Notes: generated from the letters alone by a model not told the origin. DNA of 64,000 bases from Timema cristinae (GCA_039000515.1 JBCFYV010000001.1:15105928-15169927); one strand, 5' to 3'; shown: positions 45,972 through 57,321, counted from the first letter of the stretch. Numbers and translations: made by a program.

Positions 45972-47819
45972 ATGATAATGGTTCGAATAGGGATATTAAA
46001 ATGGATGGTTATGTCATCATTTTCTGTAGTCATAAACTCGAAATACATCTATCAACCCGACGCCCACTCCTCTGGTCTGGTGGAGACTACTACGGGAATA
46101 CTACACAGCTACTACGCAGGTCAAGTTGGCCTCGTCACAGTTGTTATACAAGAAGAACTAGGCACTCCTCTATCAGATCATGCCATGAAGTACTTACAAC
46201 AAATAACACAGACTCTCCTTGTCAGACTCTCCACATCGCAAGATCTGATAAAGGTATTCACTGAACATCTCCTCATATCGGGTAGTATATCGTACACAGA
46301 GGGTCTACTCTGGGTCACCAACACCGTGGACACACACTTCTGGTCCTCAGTGACGCAAGTATCCTCAATGTCTTTCTGGCAACCTCAAGCTATTGTTACT
46401 GTCATAATCACCTCCCAGGTACTAGTCGATGTGGTTCAACTGGAGAAGGAACTTCGCCGGAGCTGGGACGAGTTTCATATGTTGAACCTTCTCGTTGTGT
46501 CTCGGTGCTTTCTCGAAACCAACGTGATGCCGGACGAACCAAGAACATTAGAAACGTGTTCTTTCATGTTCAATCAGTTTCTCGACGGAGGTTCCTTAAT
46601 ACGTCTTTCCCATAACGTCACACCAAGAAGAGCAGAAAACAAATTGAACAATATATTGGGATACGAAGTCAAAGCCATTGGTTTGACCTACAGATATGGA
46701 TTCAAATCTAAAATTGGGAGATACGAGATCAATCCTATCATTGAATTCGTTATGGGTATGAATGGAACTTTCAAAATGATTTGGTGGAAAGAAGAGGCAA
46801 ATGTAAACGTTGCCAATTATAAGAAAAGTAATGTAACAAGTCATGACATAAACGCTCTTGTATTCGTAAAACACACAAAGAATATAGGTACCTCTTCCTA
46901 TTCTTATGACCAAACTTGTACGACCTTTCTCGTTCCTAAGGCCCAGCGTCTACCGCAATACATGAACATCATTCTACCATTTAAAAAGTCAACATGGCTT
47001 CTTTACTTCTTCTCTATGCCGATCCTTGTTTGTGTGTGGAGCCTTATTAAAGTTGGGTGCTTCCCTCTTGAGCTAAAAACAGTTTTAGAAATTATAAAAA
47101 TACTCTTAGGTGGAGCCATCCCTAACTCTTTACCTAAATTGACCCACAGGCTGTTCCTATCATCCTCTCTGATATACGGTTTGATCATGACTAGCTCGTA
47201 CCAAGGATCACTGACCAGTTTTCTGACGACGCCTCATTTCTACCCGGACATGAATACGTTGTCCGATCTCGTCAAATCAGGGTTGAGTATAGCCGCCGAA
47301 CTGACCGATGACACCACCGACCTGTACGCGCCATACCTCCTCGTAGATTTCCCCGAGGGGTTCATTGAATATTACGTCACGCACTCCTTCGTTGGGAGAG
47401 ACGTGAAACAGTATCTGGAAATGATCGCCCATGGCAGGAATAGCACATGCATGATCGCCGCCTCCCTCGCCTACCACTACCAGAACCTGAACGAATATTA
47501 CCAGGATGGCTACCCGCTCATGCACACGATGGATATTTGCGTGTATAGATCCCGCTTGGCTTACCTTTTCCCTTATCTGTCGCCTTTCACGGCGAGGTTC
47601 GACGAGATGTTGGGGAGACTGGTCGAAGGAGGTTTCTTGAGGAAATGGTATGACGACGACATCTTTGAGATTAGGCTCTCAGGAAGCAACAGAGGTAAAC
47701 CCTCCACTCTGAAACTTTTGAGTTTCAGTCACGTTCAGACTTCCTTCTATATCCTTTCTGCGGGTATGTTCCTGAGTGGGTTCGCGTTTGTGTGCGAGAG
47801 GATTCTAAACATCCGGTGA
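45972..47819 (+). CDS. divergent ionotropic receptor, intact, intronless
   Basis: This is probably a chemosensory ligand-gated cation channel subunit of the ionotropic glutamate receptor-related IR family, acting in a sensory neuron or gustatory cell membrane. I chose the ATG at 45,972 (about 615 codons); an open frame extends four codons upstream without an ATG, and a second ATG is at 45,978. The N-terminus resembles a signal peptide (GILKWMVMSSFSVVI). A variable extracellular region and S1 lobe follow. TM1 is near STWLLYFFSMPILVCVWSLI, the TM2/channel motif is SSLIYGLIMTSSYQGSLTSF, then the S2 lobe, and TM3 near VQTSFYILSAGMFLSGFAFV. It lies inside beat intron 1 on the same strand. The subfamily cannot be assigned, and classical glutamate-binding residues are not obvious. 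Confidence 0.92.
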   Translation: MIMVRIGILKWMVMSSFSVVINSKYIYQPDAHSSGLVETTTGILHSYYAGQVGLVTVVIQEELGTPLSDHAMKYLQQITQTLLVRLSTSQDLIKVFTEHLLISGSISYTEGLLWVTNTVDTHFWSSVTQVSSMSFWQPQAIVTVIITSQVLVDVVQLEKELRRSWDEFHMLNLLVVSRCFLETNVMPDEPRTLETCSFMFNQFLDGGSLIRLSHNVTPRRAENKLNNILGYEVKAIGLTYRYGFKSKIGRYEINPIIEFVMGMNGTFKMIWWKEEANVNVANYKKSNVTSHDINALVFVKHTKNIGTSSYSYDQTCTTFLVPKAQRLPQYMNIILPFKKSTWLLYFFSMPILVCVWSLIKVGCFPLELKTVLEIIKILLGGAIPNSLPKLTHRLFLSSSLIYGLIMTSSYQGSLTSFLTTPHFYPDMNTLSDLVKSGLSIAAELTDDTTDLYAPYLLVDFPEGFIEYYVTHSFVGRDVKQYLEMIAHGRNSTCMIAASLAYHYQNLNEYYQDGYPLMHTMDICVYRSRLAYLFPYLSPFTARFDEMLGRLVEGGFLRKWYDDDIFEIRLSGSNRGKPSTLKLLSFSHVQTSFYILSAGMFLSGFAFVCERILNIR

Positions 47820-48194
47820 AATGCAAGGACAAGACTGAATGCTAGTGAAGTTTTAGTTATGTGTTAGCTAAGTGCTATTATCGTGCTAGTGTAGAGGTAG
47901 TATAGTGTTAGTGAAGTAATATTAAGCTTGATGGTGAGAGACTACATTCTTAAATTCTTCAAACATAAGGTTTTAAGATGACTTTGTGTTTTTTTAATGG
48001 TTCTAAAGTTTAAACATAGCCATTCCAACAAGAAATAACGTAATGTTAGGTTAAATCACATCGAATGGGCGGTACATCTAACATAGAAAACAATTTGTTG
48101 CTGAGTGACATATTGATAACATCGAGAAATATATCTTTACTCCCCTTATTTAAGTGACGGATGGTTCTCGCATAGCTAGAAATGTGTAAAAGCG
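47820..48194. other. 3' flank of the unit B IR gene
   Basis: This starts with short TAGTG-type degenerate repeats as in unit A, with a different copy number. No other feature is supported. Confidence 0.5.
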
Positions 48195-48312
48195 TCAAGT
48201 GACTTGTGTCGTTACGACGAGACACTTGTGTCGTCACGACGAGTGACTTGTGTTGTCACGACGAGTCACTTGCTTCGTCAGGACGAGTAACTTGTGTTGT
48301 CACGACGAGTGA
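48195..48312. repeat. ~24-bp minisatellite after the IR gene (unit B)
   Basis: Units resemble GACTTGTGTCGTCACGACGA with variants (TTGCTTCGTCAGGACGAGTA). Counterpart of 33,950-34,070. Confidence 0.85.
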
Positions 48313-48603
48313 CTCTTAACTGTAATTCTGTTTCTCTAGTAGTTTTCTTTCATGAGGCACTTGTCAAACCGTGGCCGATAAAGTTGACAACCATACGGTT
48401 GTTGAAGCAATATGTTTACCATGTAAAGTGGCACTGGTACAAACATTTAATCAATATAAGAGTGTATTGTTTGTCTCACCTAGCACTGAAATTACAACAC
48501 TATTAAAAGGGAAAAGTTTCAGAAAGTCAGAGGATATATTTAAAGTAATAAACTATGGCATGAAATTAAATACACTCTGTGATATTATTGGCGCAAAAAG
48601 AAA

Positions 48604-48805
48604 CCGCTTCCGGGGCGAATGGCCTAAGGCATCACTCTCGTATTAGACTGACCTGTTGATGATTGGTATGTCGAGACTCAAATCCCAGTCTGGTCCACTT
48701 GGGGCGGATTTTCCTAAATGTGTTTCCTTTTCATTGAAGTAATTATCATAACTTATATTCGTATGATTTGAACAGGCAATAAGATGTGGTGGTAAAAAAA
48801 AATGA
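48604..48805 (+). repeat. SINE-B copy (unit B)
   Basis: Counterpart of 34,353-34,562. It includes GGGGCGAATGGCCTAAGGCA and GATTTGAACAGGCAATAAGA, with a short deletion in the middle (TTTCCTTTTCATTGAAG). Confidence 0.8.
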
Positions 48806-49311
48806 GAAAAAGAACACTGGTAATAAATAAACTTTATACTATTAATATTAACAAATTAATGTTAAGACACATTGTCAGTATCATCTGATTTTATTTTAAA
48901 ATTTCAATTTTTGTTATTATTACAATATTGTTAAACACTATCAATAGAAATAAATAGTAAATGTTCAAGCCAATAAACAACTCTAGTATATTACATTACA
49001 TCAAATATACTGAAATCACCACAATTATAATATATTGTTTAATGTTGTTTTCATATTTAAAATTTTTTCAATGAATTGACCTTAGTGTTACTCATCATTT
49101 AATTGGTTTCATATATCAAATGTGTAGAACAAATGTACCGTAGCTCACAAGTCATTGGTCACTTAGCATCTTATAGCTTGGTGAAACAAACAATTGTCAT
49201 TTCTATCAACAACGAGAAATTGAACTTAATATGCCTGTCGTGACAAGACTTGTACCTTTGTGAAACAGGGTCTTATTTGTAACCAAGTTAAAATCGGGCC
49301 CACCCTCTTCA
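48806..49311. other. unit B spacer, no gene
   Basis: Counterpart of 34,563-35,095. AT-rich, with no coding potential. Confidence 0.55.
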
Positions 49312-49553
49312 CTGGCTGCGTGGTCTTACGCGCTACTCTCGTGTTGGACTAGACTGCCGATGATGGGGAGATCGTAGTTCGAGTATAGGTCGGTTGTGTT
49401 AAAGGGATATTTTTCAAAATTGTTTTTTCACTCTTTCTTCAAGCAAATGCGTGTACATTTCCTCTAAATATAACCTTCATAATTCCTAACACATCAACGT
49501 AATTAATGCATAAGCGTATGACCCTAACAGGTTGTAAGACACGACGGTAAAAA
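49312..49553 (+). repeat. SINE-B copy (unit B)
   Basis: Counterpart of 35,100-35,345, including GTAGTTCGAGTATAGGTCGG and GTATGACCCTAACAGGTTGT. Confidence 0.8.
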
Positions 49554-49904
49554 TAAAACTCTGGTTCATGTAATTATCTGAATCTTCGTGGTACTTTCTG
49601 AGCGACACTCGATACCTCTTCCTCGAACTTAGTGTTCCACCACCACGCCGTGTCTATTTGTGCAGGAACAGGTAGTGTGTGACATGCAATGATCGACTCT
49701 GATAGTGTACCAATTAGGGGGACCATTAACAGCGAGAGATACAAAACCAATCTAATACTATAATAATAATAATGTATTTACGTTTTATTCGGAGACCTTT
49801 AAATATATAATATAAACCTAACTTGTTAAATAATTCTAAAAAAATCATTTTTTAAATCTTTAAGTAACGTTTTCGTCTACAACTAATAATAATTAATTTT
49901 TTAC

Positions 49905-50210
49905 GGTGACCTGGTGGTCTAGGGGTAAGGTGTCGGACTTCTATGCTGGGGTCAGGGGTTCAATCCTCGGTCCCGGCACAGTTTTATCTGACTACCAAAC
50001 CCTTTCTTCACCTCTGACAACACATGTATTAATCACAACTTGTTAATGTGGGGAATGCCAGGCCTCCACCGTGGTTCGGATCCCACGTTAAACTGTAGGT
50101 CCTCCATTTCATCTCACAATCACCCTACCATTACACATTAGCGTAAGTGCGTATAACCCGGATGTGTAGTAAGACGCGGTGCTAATAATAATAATAATAA
50201 TAATAATAAT
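49905..50210 (+). repeat. SINE-A copy (unit B, upstream partner)
   Basis: The complete head GGTGACCTGGTGGTCTAGGG and B-box GGGGTTCAATCCTCGG are followed by a body with GGATCCCACG and an altered tail hairpin (AACCCGGATGTGTAGT). It ends in (AAT)n. Its 5' flank corresponds to that of the hybrid SINE at 36,278. Confidence 0.93.
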
Positions 50211-51110
50211 TAGTTTATTCACTACAATGGTTTTTTGGAATCTTTATTCCAGGATGTATATTTTTTGTAAAAAAAAGTCCGTGGGAACATGTTTCTTTGT
50301 GTTAGGAAGCAATAAAATGAATTGGAAATTTGCTAATAGTAGAGTGAGTATTTATACTCGTCAGCGGAAAATAAGTGCTACCAGCATACAAATAGAGGTC
50401 TCGCGGGGTGAACTGCTCATTTTATTCCCTTTTTTTATTTCGTGCATTGGCATCAAGAATGCGATTGGTGTTTAGAGGGATTAAGATTTACATGCTATGA
50501 TTTAACCCCGATTTACTAAATTTGCCTCAAATTTACCGACCAAGTAACATCTTTAGGGAATTATAGGGACGTTAATTAAATGTTGGTGGACACCTGTCCT
50601 TATCGCATATAATCGGCGCAATTTTGCAGTATTTTGTTGAATCCTTGGGGAAAACTAGAATAGAGAATATTGCTTCAAACCTCTGCGGATTGATACAAGC
50701 CGATACGATACGCCATAGTACGACCTTACTTTAAGATATAAAGTTCTCTACAAACCACAAAGGGGAATCTTCCGCTGTGAAACCTTAGCAAAATCTCAAA
50801 TTATCAACCATGGTCAGTCCTTTTCCCAAACGGGAGGAAGGAACCAGTGAGATGAAGAAGGCATCTTTTAGATGACCTCAAATAAGAAAATAAGATGATG
50901 TTTCAGGATATTTAAAAAATGTTGCTGCTGATAGGATATACTGGAGAACTTATTTGGACAAGACAATGGAGCTGTCGAAAGACAGAACACCTAGCTAATT
51001 AATATCATCTGGATTTATCATATCACACAATTATCAAATATTTAGGCTGGGAGTAAAGTATTGGGGCTTGTTCTAGTGTTATGGGTATAACAGTCTCGTA
51101 AAAAGTTTTT
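50211..51110. other. unit B sequence deleted from unit A, no gene
   Basis: A 98-codon frame (50,179-50,475) begins in the SINE's AAT tail and has no domain. The remainder is unique-looking AT-rich sequence. Confidence 0.5.
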
Positions 51111-51111
51111 T

Positions 51112-51355
51112 TTTAGCGCCACGTTTTAATAACCGTTCAGGTTATACGCTTATGTACTAACTAAGATAATGGTTTTGGGTATTTGTAAGGCTATATTTAT
51201 ATGAAGTGTACCCTAGTTTGTGTGGGGGAGAGTAGAAAACCATTTTGAAAAAAATACCCTGAGTACATCCTGATGAGATTTGAACCTCGGTCTCCCCATC
51301 ACAGGCAGTCTAGTCCAACACGTGAGTAGCGCCTTAAACCATGTGGTTACCGAAG
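51112..51355 (-). repeat. SINE-B copy
   Basis: It has the complement of the tail (GCGCCACGTTTTAATAACCG), middle, and head (GAGATTTGAACCTCGGTCTC). Confidence 0.8.
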
Positions 51356-51455
51356 CAGGTATAAGTAGTATTCTGGTAAGCTATGGATGGTTATAAAGTA
51401 CAGCTTAAATATACAAAACTAGTGGTTCTGTGAACATTAAACCTTGCTCCTTCCT

Positions 51456-51700
51456 TCGGTGACCGCATGGTCTAAGTAGCTAGTCTCGTGTTGTACTAAA
51501 CTGCCTGTGACAGGGAGATCAATGTCCGAGTCTCATCCGGGTATACTCAGGGTGGTTTTTCCAAAATTGTTTTCGGCTCTCCCTCCACGCAAATGCTAGT
51601 ACATATCTCTCTAAATTAAACATTCCTCATTCATAGCTCATTAGCATAATTAGTACATATGTGTATATCTTTAACAGGTCAAAAGTAGCAGTGCTAGAAA
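51456..51700 (+). repeat. SINE-B copy, opposite to its neighbour
   Basis: The head has CGGTGACCGCATGGTCTAAG, the B-box remnant is CCGAGTCTCATCCGGG, and the tail is decayed (ATCTTTAACAGGTCAAAAGT). Together with 51,112-51,355 it makes an inverted SINE pair. Confidence 0.75.
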
Positions 51701-51995
51701 AACGTAATTTAAGACATCAGTTTCACAATATATGTCAAAATTTAAAATAAATCACATACGTCGTTCAACATAGATTTAAAGAATGTTCTTGCCAAATCAA
51801 GGAAATAATTAGTCTAACATTTGTCAATTATCGCTGAACTAACAGAGAGACAAAATGATAAACGATCGAGTTAAAACAGAACCTCGCTCCACGCTGTCAA
51901 ACTACTTATTAAATAAGGATAAAAGAAATAAAAATTATTCCACGGATATAATTTTCAATATATTTCAGAAATAAAAGCTTGTAATAAATCAACCG

Positions 51996-52571
51996 TAGCG
52001 TCTTGTTCCCACAACATGTGTTATGGTAGGTTTGGAACGGCTCGTGCGTGGTTCGTAGATTGACAAAGCCAACCCATTTCCATGACGCATGTATAGCTAT
52101 ACTCGTGTCTGTCAATGTGGCAGACGGGAGTGCAGATCCTAATAGTAGTTTCCAATTTACAGCGACGACGATAATATCGCGTGTGTCGCAGCGTATTATG
52201 TAGTGTAAAGGCCCGTTCCCACGCCACGTGTTTAGACGGATTCGGCTCGTAGATTACATTATCACAGGTCGTGGGACCGACAGGTACGCGTTGATTTGGT
52301 ACGGCTCGGGCATTCCCGGGAATTTTCGGTAAATGCTGGGGTCCGGGGTTCAAGCCTCGGTCTCGGCACAGATTTATCTGATTACAAACCCTTCCTTCAC
52401 CTCTGACAAGACGTGTATTAATCACAACTTGTGAATGTGAGGAATGCCAGGCCTCCACCGTGGTTCGGATTCCACGTTAAACTGTAGGTCCTCCATTTCA
52501 TCTCACAATCACCCTACCATTACACATTAGCGTAAGTAGGTATAACCCGAACGGTTAGTAAGACGTGGTGC

Positions 52572-52611
<40 letters not shown>

Positions 52612-53114
52612 TGTCGGTAAAAGTTTGAAACATCAAAAGCCTGTGGTTCGACTGATGACGAGCCAGTAGCGGCTTGGGTACCTTGTCACATCCACAGACA
52701 AGAGTAGAGCATACCACGCGTCGTGGGATTGGTTAGGCTCGTCAAACTACGAACCACATTCTCGAGAATCTACGAACCACGAGCATTTCGCGACTTGCCA
52801 TATAACAGGTCGTGGGAACAAGGCTTTAATTGACGAGTTTATGAAGAAGAAATCACTGGAACGCAGTGGGTGATGTCATTGAATAAAAGACTCAAATTCA
52901 CCCGCAGATCACACGCCCGTTGAAACGGTGCCCAAGCCACTACTGAATCGCCATCAAAAGAAATACAAGCCTTTGATGTTTAAAGCATTTACCGACTACT
53001 GACGGGAACACCCGAACACTACCGAATAAACGCGCAGATATCGGTACCACAGCCCGTGGTAATGCAATCTACGAGCCGAATACATCCAAACACGTGTCGT
53101 GGGAACGGGCTTTA
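51996..53114. mobile_element. compound TIR element region with four related terminal motifs
   Basis: Motifs of the GTTCCCAC(G/A) type lie at ~52,001 and ~52,212 in one orientation and at ~52,818 and ~53,098 in the other. Long pairing joins 52,208-52,290 with 53,030-53,114 (shared TTCGGCTCGTAGATT). A second pair joins ~51,996-52,062 with ~52,765-52,829 (shared CGTGGTTCGTAGATT). The pairs are interleaved rather than nested. No transposase is present. A SINE-A copy has inserted within. Confidence 0.75.
52324..52621 (+). repeat. 5'-truncated SINE-A inside the TIR element
   Basis: The copy (52,334-52,610) begins at TGCTGGGGTCCGGGGTTCAA, so most of the A-box part is missing, and ends with (AAT)n. 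It is flanked by TCGGTAAA at 52,326-52,333 and 52,614-52,621. It is the downstream partner of the recombination seen in unit A. Confidence 0.9.
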
Positions 53115-53778
53115 ATATGTATGTTTGAATCTTGGTCTTAATAGAGAGGGAGATATGGAAATTAATAAACCTGGATTGTAGGAGATTCTACTTTTGAAAA
53201 ACGTTGGTGCCGTTGCTACATCAGATTTTACTTGATTAAAATATTAATAGTCAGCGTCGACAATGTCTTATCTCTGTAAATCCCAGAAGAACTTTTTCAA
53301 AAGCACCATCGAACACTATGGAACTATGGAGAATGGTAAATAACCAGTTCGCGTGGACAATATAAACAGATTTATCTCGTAAAAGACACAGAGATAAGAG
53401 GGGTAGAGTGAGGGAGGGAAATAGGGGAATATATTTCAATTCATAAAAAAAAAGTATGATATCACAAGTCCGCTAAAGTTGTGTTTATGTCCGTTTTAAA
53501 AACTTCTGACTAAACGGCTTCGTGTATCTTCTATGGATGAGATTTAAATGTCACCGTAATCATATTTTATATGGCTCTTCCTAGAATTCACGAGTTTTTA
53601 TTTAGATAATTTTTTTAAAGCTTATGCGAAAACAAAAGTACATAAAGTTTACCGAGTCTCAAGAGAAAAGAAATATATTTACGACCCCCTTAACGTATGC
53701 AAACTACGGACAGGACGAAAAGAAACGAATTTGTATGACCCGGTGTGATCGTAACGTCTTTTTTAGAAACAGTAAACT

Positions 53779-54413
53779 TGATGTGTTTTTTAAAAACTTT
53801 GTTTTATTCTGAAAAGAAATTTTTTTTCATTATAACGTTTAAATGACAATTTTTCTGGTTGTTAATAAATTTGCTTGACACAAACACAATATTACACGCT
53901 GTTAATTTACCCTTTATATAATAAGAATAATAAAGTAATTTCACAATTTTAAACTGCTGGCTTTTAGCGGACATCTCAGCTCGATAAATAGATGCCCTAA
54001 ACCTATATTACGTACTTACTATACATAGACATAGATCAAATTTTAAAGTTACGCAACTTTGTTTAAATTTGGTATATAATGAGGCTTACGTACTATTTTA
54101 AAATCAATGTATCACACGACATATAGCATTACAAAACTTAGAGATTGTTTAACTTAAAACATTAAAAAAAATCGTTGTCATTACTCCCCCCCATCCCGTG
54201 GGATTGCGTGTCAGGATGGCTTATTAGAATGAATAGGAGCGGTAAATAATTTGTGGGTTCTTTTTAATCTTGTTCATTGAAATAGATTAGTTACTATAAG
54301 AATGTATAAATGTGATGCAGGTTTTATAACTAATTGAAAGGGTTTAGAAAAGGGTCCGTTTTTATCCATGCCCCTACTCAACAGTCCGTGCCCATGACCT
54401 ATCTTCGGTGTTG
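53779..54413. other. single-copy sequence right of the duplication
   Basis: AT-rich, with no counterpart in unit A and no supported gene. Confidence 0.5.
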
Positions 54414-54617
54414 TACAGTAGCCCCATGGCTTTCTTTGGTGCTGACTGACAGCTAAAAGCTTTGAAAAGTTATCAGACAAAATTATGTATTCCTACGCCG
54501 AACCATATGATCTGCAAAAACATGTGTTTAGCAGCTCGTCACTTCTGACAGTCAACATTTAGGTAGAAGTCAACTGTGAGGTGTCAGTCAGCATCAAAGA
54601 GCCATGGGGCTGCTGTA
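54414..54617. repeat. inverted repeat with ~40-bp arms
   Basis: The left arm (54,414-54,454) contains AGCCCCATGGCTTTCTTTGG and TGCTGACTGACA. The right arm (54,579-54,617) contains the complement (TGTCAGTCAGCATCAAAGAG, CCATGGGGCTGCTGTA). The loop is about 124 bases. It may be the core of a small foldback element or a long hairpin transcript. There is no coding sequence. Confidence 0.8.
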
Positions 54618-54854
54618 GCTTATAGTAGCTGAGGGGGTGGTCAAGGATACAGGAAGCAACATTCTTTTGGCGTCACAGACAGCGAAAATTGCAATTTGTC
54701 ACCTTGCCCCGTTCGTCAATATGCCCCGGTCACCCCTATTTATGTATTGTGTTTGTATTTACTATTTAAAGTTCCAAAATGTGACCTGATTTTAAAAAAT
54801 CATTTTATTTTCCATATAGGTTTGTGTAGTTAACTCGCTGGATTGTGTACTGAG

Positions 54855-54915
54855 TGACGTCACAAGCTCAGCCAATCAGATGTCTTTCTTCATCTGGCGC
54901 TGCACGGTTGTTATA
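54855..54915 (+). promoter_or_regulatory. promoter-like cluster (CRE, CCAAT, TATA-like)
   Basis: The palindrome TGACGTCA (near 54,855), AGCCAATCAG (near 54,871) and TTATATAG (near 54,911) occur in promoter-like order on the plus strand. No downstream coding exon is recognised, so this may be chance or a decayed element's promoter. Confidence 0.2.
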
Positions 54916-55118
54916 TAGCTCAAACTTTCAAAATTAGTTGGGGCGTACTCCACCGTACTGAACAGGGACTCAAGCTCTAGGATATTCTCCCCACAAGTAA
55001 AGTTACTGTAGCTCAGTACCTGAGTATGTAGAGCACTTCGAAGTAACTCCTTAATACTGGAGTCCATTCCGGTCTCCCTTATCATCGAAAGGTCTAAAAA
55101 CTCGCTCTTATATACCAC
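54876..55118 (-). other. unassigned 80-codon open frame
   Basis: The frame has mixed, protein-like composition (SSIKELLRSALHTQVL, CGENILELESLFSTVE) and lies in a block that is less AT-rich than its surroundings. I recognise no family. It may be part of a decayed transposon or an exon of an unknown gene. Confidence 0.25.
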
Positions 55119-56747
55119 AAAAGGAGGGGTGTTTCCCCAAAGTTACTGGTTTTGCCAATACTCTTTGTTATGCTAATTGGCAAAACATCTAGGTTTTTTT
55201 ATTAAATGACCTAGTACGAATACGTTACTGCTGATTCAGAATGATTGACAGTAGATTTACTTAGGCTTACGTCATCCTTGCATGCTCTAGAAGAGTCTAG
55301 ATTACCTAAGGCTCCTAGCTACGACAAAGTTATATTTAAGTCATAAGTATATTCTTTCCAACCTCAAATGTATCAGTAAAATACTTACACCCAACTTAAT
55401 CTGTAACATCATCACCAATCCCCAATGGTTGTGCTGCCTACTGAGCTAAGGATTCCGGGTTCAATTCTTGACATGACTGAAAAAGGTATCATTCGTGAAA
55501 TGTGATCTCCTTTCGCAGTGAAGAATATACAGGCCGAGGATCTGATTCTTTTTTCTGTTCTAGGTAATTAAGTTAATTTGTAGATCGTATGTTGATATAA
55601 TCAGTCGATTCAGAAAGTGTAATTTAAATATCTCTAGTAAATAAAAGATAGATTCTTCCGATTCAAATAATAGTAAATTATGACAAAACTATAAAGACTT
55701 ACAATTTCAATATATTTTTAGGAACCCACACAGGAGTGAATGGTTTTTTGGTATAATTTTTTTTTCCTTTTCCTTCAAAGAGGACATATTTCCATTTTTA
55801 ATATTTTACTATATAGTACTATCAGAAGTACCCAGCGTTATCCCAGGGTAACAACGCAATGTATTGCATGGCTACCCCTGATAAGATTTTTTTTTCCTTC
55901 AAACAGACAGAAAAAAAATCTCTCCATTTATTTTTATTTCTTCCGATCCAGTTTTCAATTAATTTATAAACATTATATTCAATTTTTAAAATTCCTATAG
56001 ATGCACATAGGCTACTAATTTTAAAATTTCAGCCCTCTGCTTGGGCTAGATATCACACAATACTCATGACTGATGAACAACCTCTTTATTTTTTCAATTT
56101 AAATTCAAAGAAGAACATTTTTGTTAAACAAGAACATATAAATTATAAAATATTTGACAGAAACAGTTTTTTTTTCCTTAAGATTTTTTTAGTGGATCTT
56201 GGTTAGTTTTTAAATTCATCTAAAGGAATGTACAGTTCAAGTGTACTTAGATATATATCAACCTGTAATCAGGAATATAAAATCTACTAGGGAATCACTC
56301 AAGAATGGAGCTATACAAACTAAACATCTCACCAGTTAATAAAACTCTTCATTTTATTATATTGTAGGAACACTATTCTATTCGAGTTTGAGAATGTATA
56401 GTTTAGAAACGATGAAGACAGGACTCACATAATACGTCAAAGGCCGCAAAGGACACCTTAAAAGGTTACACGTAGTTTTCTATCCCTGACCTAAGATATC
56501 GAGGAATCGACATCCTTGGTAAATATCTTGATCTGAACCATCAAGATTCGAACCAAGGTGTCGAGATCTCCAAACCACTCATCTACGAGAAAGGGTCCAC
56601 TCGGTAAAAAAAAAAAGACGCTGTCTTTTCAACTAGCATGGTTTCCTCTTTCTCTAAGGGTTCTAAGAGTCCTACCCATGTGTACCCTTTAATAAAGGAT
56701 ACGTAAGTAAACTAGCTTAATGGTCATCGTACTCTGGTACTCTGTTT
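55119..56747. other. beat intron 1 sequence with tRNA-like fragments, no gene
   Basis: A tRNA-like fragment lies near 55,430-55,490 (CTGAGCTAAGGATTCCGGGT) and another complement near 56,545-56,605 (AAGATTCGAACCAAGGTGTC). A compact hairpin of the type GGGTA..GCAAT/ATTGC..TACCC is at 55,847-55,878. The remainder is AT-rich. Confidence 0.5.
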
Positions 56748-57285
56748 CAGTGGTCGAATGGTCTGAGCCGTCATTCTCTTGTTGGAATGGCCTGCTGATG
56801 ACTGGGAGATCGGGGTTCTAATCACGGTCGGATCTAATGAGGGTGTTTTTTCTAAAATGTTTTCCCACTCTCTTTCCACACAAATGCGGGTATATTACCT
56901 CCAAAATGCTATTTATTCCCTCATTACTTACCCCATTAGACTACTATTATTATTATTATTATTATCATCACCACGTCTTACTACCCATTCGGGTTATACG
57001 CACTTACACTAATGTGTAATGGTAGGGTGATTGTAAGATGAAATGGAGGACCTACAGTTTAACGTGGGATCCGAACCACGGTGGAGGCCTGGCATTCTCC
57101 ACATTCACAAGTTGTGTTTAATACACGTCTTGTCAGAGTTGACGGAAGGGTTTGGCAATCAGATAAATCTGTACTGGGACAGAGGATTGAACCCTGGCCC
57201 CCAGCACCCCTAAACCACCAGGTCACCCCCAATAGTCTAACTAGTACATAAGCGTATAATCCGAACGGGTAGTAAGACGCGGGGA
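56748..57285 (+). repeat. SINE-B copy split by a SINE-A insertion
   Basis: The SINE-B head and middle occupy 56,748-56,941 (GATCGGGGTTCTAATCACGG), and the tail resumes at 57,228-57,285 (GTATAATCCGAACGGGTAGT). Between them lies a minus-oriented SINE-A copy (56,942-57,227) with its (ATT)n tail on the left and GGTCACC head complement on the right. The flanks ATTAGACTA and AATAGTCTA may be a diverged target duplication. Confidence 0.9.
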
Positions 57286-57321
57286 GACACCAAATATATA
57301 ATGAAACTATATATAATTTTT

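Larger units (their letters stand above)
37768..53778. repeat. tandem segmental duplication, unit B
   Basis: This is the direct repeat of unit A, with the intact IR gene. It starts inside foldback arm sequence (about 2.3 units) and its right edge continues into single-copy sequence after GATGTGTTTTTT near 53,778. Unit-specific material includes ~38,150-39,458, the SINE fragment at 39,867-39,972, the composite insertion at ~43,409-44,739, and ~50,211-52,333, which unit A has lost. Confidence 0.9.
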
